Part shown: positions 59,760 through 64,000 of the stretch, one piece after another
Position numbering within the stretch: the stretch's first letter is position 1
Layout of the letters: each line of letters begins with the position of its first letter
Source of the DNA: Cranoglanis bouderius
Taxonomy: Eukaryota > Chordata > Actinopteri > Siluriformes > Cranoglanididae
Assembly (NCBI GenBank): GCA_023630585.1
Contig: CM042546.1
Location: 14,060,810-14,124,809 of the forward strand
Reading direction: 5' to 3'
DNA length: 64,000 nt
Notes under the pieces: model-generated
The model's input: the letters and a program-made list of their open reading frames with translations, nothing else
Told to the model about the DNA's origin: nothing
Database searches by the model: none
Position numbers and translations under genes: made by a program

Positions 59760-60373
59760 CGTCTTCAGGAGGTGAAATGCATGCTCAATTGGGTCAAGGT
59801 CTGGTGATTGACTTGGCCAGTCTAAAACCTTCCACTTTTCCCCCAGATTAAGTCTTTTGTTGTGTTGGCAGTGTGTTTTGGGTCATCGTCTTGCTGCATG
59901 ATTAAGTTCCTCCCTATTAGATTGAATGCATTTCTCTGTAAATTGGTAGACAGACTGTTTCTGTAGACTTCTGAATTCATTCTGCTGCAACCATCATGAG
60001 TTACATCATCAGTAACAATTAGTGAACCTGTTCCAGAAGCAGCCATGCAAGCCCAAGCCATGGCACTGCCTCCACTATGCTTGACCTATGAGCTTGTACG
60101 AGCAGATCCTTTCTTTCTCCACACTTTGGCCTTTCCATCACTTGGTGTGTTAATCTTGGTTCCAGAACTTTTTTGGCCCATCGCTGTATTTCCTTGCAAA
60201 TTCCAATCTGGCTTTCCGATTCTTACTGCTGATGAGTGGTTTGCATCTTGTGGTATGGCCTCTATATTTCTGCTGCCAAAGTCTCCTTCAAATGATGGCT
60301 TATGATACCTTCACCCCTGCCCTGGGAGATTATTGGTGCTGTCACTGACTGTTGACAGCTCTCTGGTCTTCAT
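59760..60373 (-). pseudogene. Tc1-like transposase remnant
   Basis: The likely original start is the ATG at 60371-60373 (MKTRELSTVSDSTNNL), which soon runs into a stop. The catalytic-domain part is open at 59822-60061, with GTGSLIVTDDVTHDG and IMQQDDDPKHTANTTKDLI; DNDPKHT is the conserved second catalytic Asp block of Tc1 transposases (here DDDPKHT). Stops and frame changes exclude a functional enzyme. Confidence 0.75.
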
Positions 60374-60616
60374 GTTGGTTTATCCTTTGTAACAACATTT
60401 GCAGTCTTCACAGGTGAAACCGAGGGCTCAAACCAAGAGCAGACATTCAGAGCTATTAATTGTTTAAATAGTCAATCTAACAGGGCACACCTGAGCAACA
60501 AGAAACACCTGGCAGTCACGTGTTCCAATATTTTTTGATCACTTGAAAAATGGGTGGGTTCAAACAAAAGTTACCATGTTTTGTAAAGTTTCAATGGAGG
60601 AAAGCATGATTTATTA

Positions 60617-60618
60617 GG

Positions 60619-60652
<34 letters not shown>
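60617..60652. repeat. Poly(T) tract
   Basis: An uninterrupted run of about 34-36 T preceded by GGGG. It may be the reversed poly(A) tail of a retroposed sequence, but no body was identified. Confidence 0.85.
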
Positions 60653-60655
<3 letters not shown>

Positions 60656-61339
60656 GAAACCTGTTTAGTCTTCCTTCAAACCTCCTGCCTATCCAAGATG
60701 CATCCAGAGTGCTTCATGGTACCTCTTGTATATAAATGTGTCTATTGCTCAATCGGATATTTAAAGACCCATATCTGTGCATTCTGATTCACATTTACAA
60801 ATTACATATAGCATTTTTTTTTATATCAGATTGTTTATACAGTACAATCAAATGTGCACACACTCGACTAAGGATGACTAAGGACCATCGAAATTAGTGG
60901 ATTCCAAAATATCATTGTCAACATAGCCCTAAAAATGACTGCACTTGTGTGTAAACGCCTGCCATCAGAAGTATCCGTAAGACGTTTTCTGTATTTCCAT
61001 AATATTGGGTATTAAAAAAGGCAGAAAATCTAAAGTAATGGCATACTTCAGCTGGACATCTATTGAATAGAATATGAACATTAAAATTGTGAACGCTTCA
61101 CATTACACCATTCCAAATTGAATGAAATGAAGCTAATTAAATGCACACTAAACCTTGCATTAGCCTGACCGAGGACTTGGAAAGTGCTGCACTCATGTTA
61201 CGCCTGATTAAACACTGAGTTGAAGAGTGTTTGAGTGCATGTGTGTGGTGTCACGTGTGTGCAGGTTTTGATGGGCAAGCAAAGGTTCCATTATTGTATG
61301 GTGATGACACACACACATGAAATGGTTCCAACCCATTTA

Positions 61340-62501
61340 CACCGATCAGCCATGACATTAAAACCACCTTGGGCCCCCAAAATAGCTCTGACCATTCGAG
61401 GCATGGACTCCACAAGACCTCTCAAGGTGTGCTGTGGTATCTGGCACTAAGATGTTAGCAGCAGATCCTTTAAGTCCTGTAAATTGCGAGGTTGGGCCAC
61501 CATGAATTGGACTTGTTTGTCCCGCACGTTTCACAGATTGGGATCTGGATCAGATTGAGATCTGGAGGCCAAGTCAACACCTTGAACTCTTTGTCATGTT
61601 CCTCAAACCATTCCTGAACAGTTTTTGCAGTGTGGCAGGGCGCATTATCCTGCTGAAAGAGGCCACTGCAATTAGGGAATACCGTTGCCATGAAGGGGTG
61701 TACTTGGTCTACAACAATGTTTAGGTAGGTGGTACGTGTCAAAGTAACATCCACATGAATGCCAGGACCCAAGGTTTCCCAGCAGAACATTGCCCAGAGC
61801 ATCACACTGCCTCTGCTGGCTTGTCTTCTTCATCCTGGTGTCATCTCTTCCCCAGGTAAGCAACACACACGCACCTGGCCATCCACATGATGTAAAAAAA
61901 AACGTGATTCATCAGACCAGGCCACCTTCTTCCATTGCTTCATGGTCCAGTTCTGATGCTCACGTATCCATTTTAGGTGTTTTCAGCGGTGAACACGGGG
62001 GTCAGTATGGGCACTCTGACCAGTCTGTGGCTACACAGCCCCATACACCTCAGGCTGTGATGCACTGTGTGTTCTGACACCTTTCTATCATAGCCAGCAT
62101 GATCAGCAATTTGTGCTACAGTAGCTCTTCTTTGGGATCGCACCAGACAGGCTAGCTTTTTCTCCCCACACTCATCAGTGAGCCTTGGGCACCCATGACC
62201 CTGTCGTCAGTTCCTTGGACCACTTTTGGTAGGTACTAACCACTGTATACCGGGAACACCCCACAAGACCTACTGTTTTGGAGATGCTCTAACCCAGTCG
62301 TCTAGCCATCACAATTTGGCCCTTTTCAAAGTCGCTCAGATCCTGACGCTTGCCCATTTTTCCTGCTTCCAACAAATCAATTTCGAGAACTGACTGTTCA
62401 CATACTGTCTAATATATCACACCCCTTGACAGTTGCCACTGTTATGCGATAATCAGTGTTATTCACTTCACCTGTCAGTGGTTTTAATGTTATGATCGGT
62501 G
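61340..62501 (-). mobile_element. Tc1-like transposon with both ends (1.16 kb)
   Basis: The ends are CACCGATCAGCCATGACATT at the left and AATGTTATGATCGGTG at the right, an inverted repeat of about 28 bp with few mismatches. Both are flanked by TA, the Tc1/mariner target. The body is filled by a minus-strand transposase pseudogene. The element could in principle be mobilised in trans if its ends are still recognised. Confidence 0.88.
61370..62357 (-). pseudogene. Tc1-like transposase pseudogene
   Basis: The start is the ATG at 62355-62357, reading MGKRQDLSDFEKGQIVMARR, followed by a stop just after the next two residues. Further on, KTVGLVGCSRYTVV is the helix-turn-helix region. The frame at 61470-61805 shows the catalytic block QQDNAPCHTAKTVQEWFEEH and VLTWPPDLN, in which the usual PxxSPDLNP block has lost residues. 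A gap and frame breaks follow. Several stops and frameshifts make it non-functional. Confidence 0.85.
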
Positions 62502-62588
62502 TACATTTCAGACATAATTTCATACGCGGGATTGCTGCACTTTAGATTTATTAGCTTCTAGCTTGATTTGTGAAATACTCTTACCCTA

Positions 62589-63983
62589 CAGTGGGGGGAA
62601 AAAGTATTTGATCCCCTGCTGATTTTGTATGTTTGCCCACTGACAAAGAAATGATCAGTCTATAATTTTAATGGTAGGTGTATTTTAACAGTGAGAGACA
62701 GAATAACAACAAAAAAATCCAGAAAAACGCATTTCAAAAAAGTTATAAACTGATTTGCATTTTAATGAGTGAAATAAGTATTTGATCCCCTATCAATCAG
62801 CAAGATTTCTGGCTCCCAGGTGTCTTTTACACAGGTAATGAGCTGAGATTAGGAGTACTCTCTTAAAGGGAGTGTTCCTAATCTCAGTTTGTTACCTGTA
62901 AAAAGACACCTGTCCACAGAAGCAATCAATCAATCAGATTCCAAACTCTCCACCATGGCCAAGACCAAAGAGCTGTCCAAGGATGTCAGGGACAAGATTG
63001 TAGACCTACACAAGGCTGGAATGGGCTACAAGACCATCGCCAAGCAGCTTGGTGAGAAGGTGACAACAGCTGGTGCGATTATTCGCAAATGGAAGAAACT
63101 GTCAGTCTCCCTCGGTCTGGGGCTCCATGTAAAATCTCACCTCGTGGAGTTTCAATGATCATGAGAACGGTGAGGAATCAGCCCAGAACTACACGGGAGG
63201 ATCTTGTTAATGATCTCAAGGCAGCTGGGACCATAATCACCAAGAAAACAATTGGTAACACACTACGCCGTGAAGGACTGAAATCCTGCAGCGCCCGCAA
63301 GGTCCCCCTGCTCAAGAAAGCACATGTACAGGCCCGTCTGAAGTTTGCCTGAATGATTCAGAAGAGAACTGGGTGAAAGTGTTGTGGTCAGGTGTGGTCA
63401 GATCTCTTTGGCATCAACTCAACTCACCGTGTTTGGAGGAGGAGGAATGCTGCCTATGACCCCAAGTCATAACACCATCCCCACCATCAAATATGGAGGT
63501 GGGAACATTATGCTTTGGGGGTGTTTTTCTGCTAAGGAGACAGGACAACTGCACCGCATTAAAGGGACGATGGACAGGGTCATGTACCGTCAAATCTTGG
63601 GTGAGAACCTCCTTCCCTCAGCCAGGGCATTGAAAATGACCTTAATGACTTGGAGAGGATCTGCAAAGAGGAGTGGGACAAAATCCCTCCTGAGATGTGT
63701 GCAAACCTGGTGGCCAACTACAAGAAACGTCTGACCGCTGTGATTGCCACCAAGGGTTTTGCCACCAAGTACTAAGTCGAAGGGGTCAAATACTTATTTC
63801 CCTCATTAAAATGCAAATCAGTTTATAACTTTTTTGAAATGCGTTTTTCTGGATTTTTTTTGTTGTTATTCTGTCTCTCACTGTTAAAATACACCTACCA
63901 TTAAAATTATAGACTGATCATTTCTTTGTCAGTGGGCGAACGTACAAAATCAGCAGGGGATCAAATACTTTTTTTCCCCACTG
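62589..63983 (+). mobile_element. Tc1-like IR/DR transposon with both ends (1.4 kb)
   Basis: The terminal CAGTGGGGGGAAAAAGTATT and its inverse (AATACTTTTTTTCCCCACTG) are flanked by TA at 62587-62588 and 63984-63985. The inverted repeats are about 190 bp long. The word GTATTTGATCCCCT occurs at 62604 and again at about 62779, and the inverse words occur at about 63782 and 63957. This is two direct repeats per arm, the IR/DR arrangement of Sleeping Beauty-like elements. Arms are well matched, suggesting a fairly young insertion. The transposase inside carries a deletion. Confidence 0.93.
62955..63775 (+). pseudogene. Tc1-like transposase pseudogene with catalytic deletion
   Basis: The start is the ATG in CACCATGG (MAKTKELSKDVRDKIVDLHK). 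The paired-like DNA-binding region continues with GMGYKTIAKQLGEK and is followed by a frameshift near 63100. The next frame carries PRSGAPCKISPRG, TTREDLVNDLKAAG and RKVPLLKKAHVQARLKFA. A further shift leads to GGGNIMLWGCFSAKETGQLH and ILGENLLPSARALKM. After that the DNDPKHT-type block and the SPDLNP block are missing. The sequence jumps to the extreme C-terminal part ending in FATKY at 63775. Two of the three catalytic acids are gone. Confidence 0.9.
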
Positions 63984-64000
63984 TATTTACCAAGGGGGCC

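Larger units (their letters stand above)
58980..60575 (-). mobile_element. Tc1-like transposon, decayed, with a nested retroposon
   Basis: The left end is CAGTCCCCCCCTGAACGTAT after TA, followed by the subterminal TACATCTAGATGTGTTAAAC. The right subterminal region is readable as GTTCCAATATTTTTTGATCA and AAAATGGGTGGGTTCAAACA, but the outer right terminus is not recognisable before the poly(T) at 60617-60652. The transposase lies on the minus strand. A retroposon (59390-59693) is inserted in its 3' part. Confidence 0.75.
47122..64000 (+). other. cdh23 intron, at least 16.9 kb, running off the window
   Basis: No further coding exon was recognised. The stretch holds the minisatellites, microsatellites (TG 53621-53645, GA 55709-55750, TG 55861-55891, CA 57741-57766 and 57927-57963) and transposons listed separately. 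Stretches 47125-49160, 49300-50900, 52500-54150, 55260-55700, 56700-57700 and 60660-61330 hold no gene I can recognise. Confidence 0.8.

Noticed and set aside
1..64000. CRISPR array, bacterial operons or an intact viral genome
   Set aside because: All regular repeats are minisatellites without unique spacers, and no retroviral or viral protein motif was recognised.

Overview
The window is a piece of a bony-fish (teleost) genome. Genes are sparse, dinucleotide microsatellites are dense, and Tc1/mariner-like DNA transposons, tRNA-derived SINEs and a 5S-rRNA-derived SINE are scattered throughout. The tRNA-SINE type (GGTGGCTTAG... head, GATG-repeat tail) is one I associate with ostariophysan fish, catfishes in particular; that placement is inference only. 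No bacterial features, no CRISPR array and no intact autonomous mobile element were seen.

The only gene I can support is cadherin-23 (cdh23), on the + strand. Six consecutive coding exons are present: 13059-13201, 13399-13446, 13584-13676, 43086-43280, 44123-44251 and 47043-47121. Their lengths (143, 48, 93, 195, 129 and 79 nt) and splice phases fit together without a break. The joined translation runs from within extracellular cadherin repeat EC1 through EC2 into the start of EC3. It is the part of the tip-link protein of hair cells whose EC1-EC2 tip binds protocadherin-15. The exons for the signal peptide and first mature residues, and everything after early EC3, were not found and probably lie outside the window.

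Layout. 1-13058: intron upstream of the first visible exon, with GACA/GATA low-complexity DNA, a purine-rich minisatellite (2765-3455), a tRNA-SINE with target-site duplication (7107-7357), a non-autonomous hAT element with a perfect 8-bp duplication (8440-9192), a second tRNA-SINE (10112-10444) and a possible conserved regulatory block (11200-11480). 13059-13676: three closely packed exons embedded in TG/CA runs. 13677-43085: a 29.4-kb intron with an inverted-repeat element (14840-16140), a duplicated block with degenerate satellite (25160-27680), a 5S-SINE (33811-34337), a Tc1-like fragment (37373-38080), a possible conserved block (39380-39800), a degenerate satellite (40430-41035) and an unexplained antisense open region (41367-42051). 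43086-47121: three exons. 47122-64000: intron with a 31-bp minisatellite of about 50 copies (50915-52490), a (TA)n tract plus 36-bp repeats (54945-55258), and three Tc1-like elements almost end to end (58980-63983).

The most interesting structural observation is that the 143-nt EC1 exon sits between an uninterrupted (TG)45 run that abuts its acceptor and an (AC)16 run that begins inside its donor. The two runs are complementary in the pre-mRNA and could loop the exon out.
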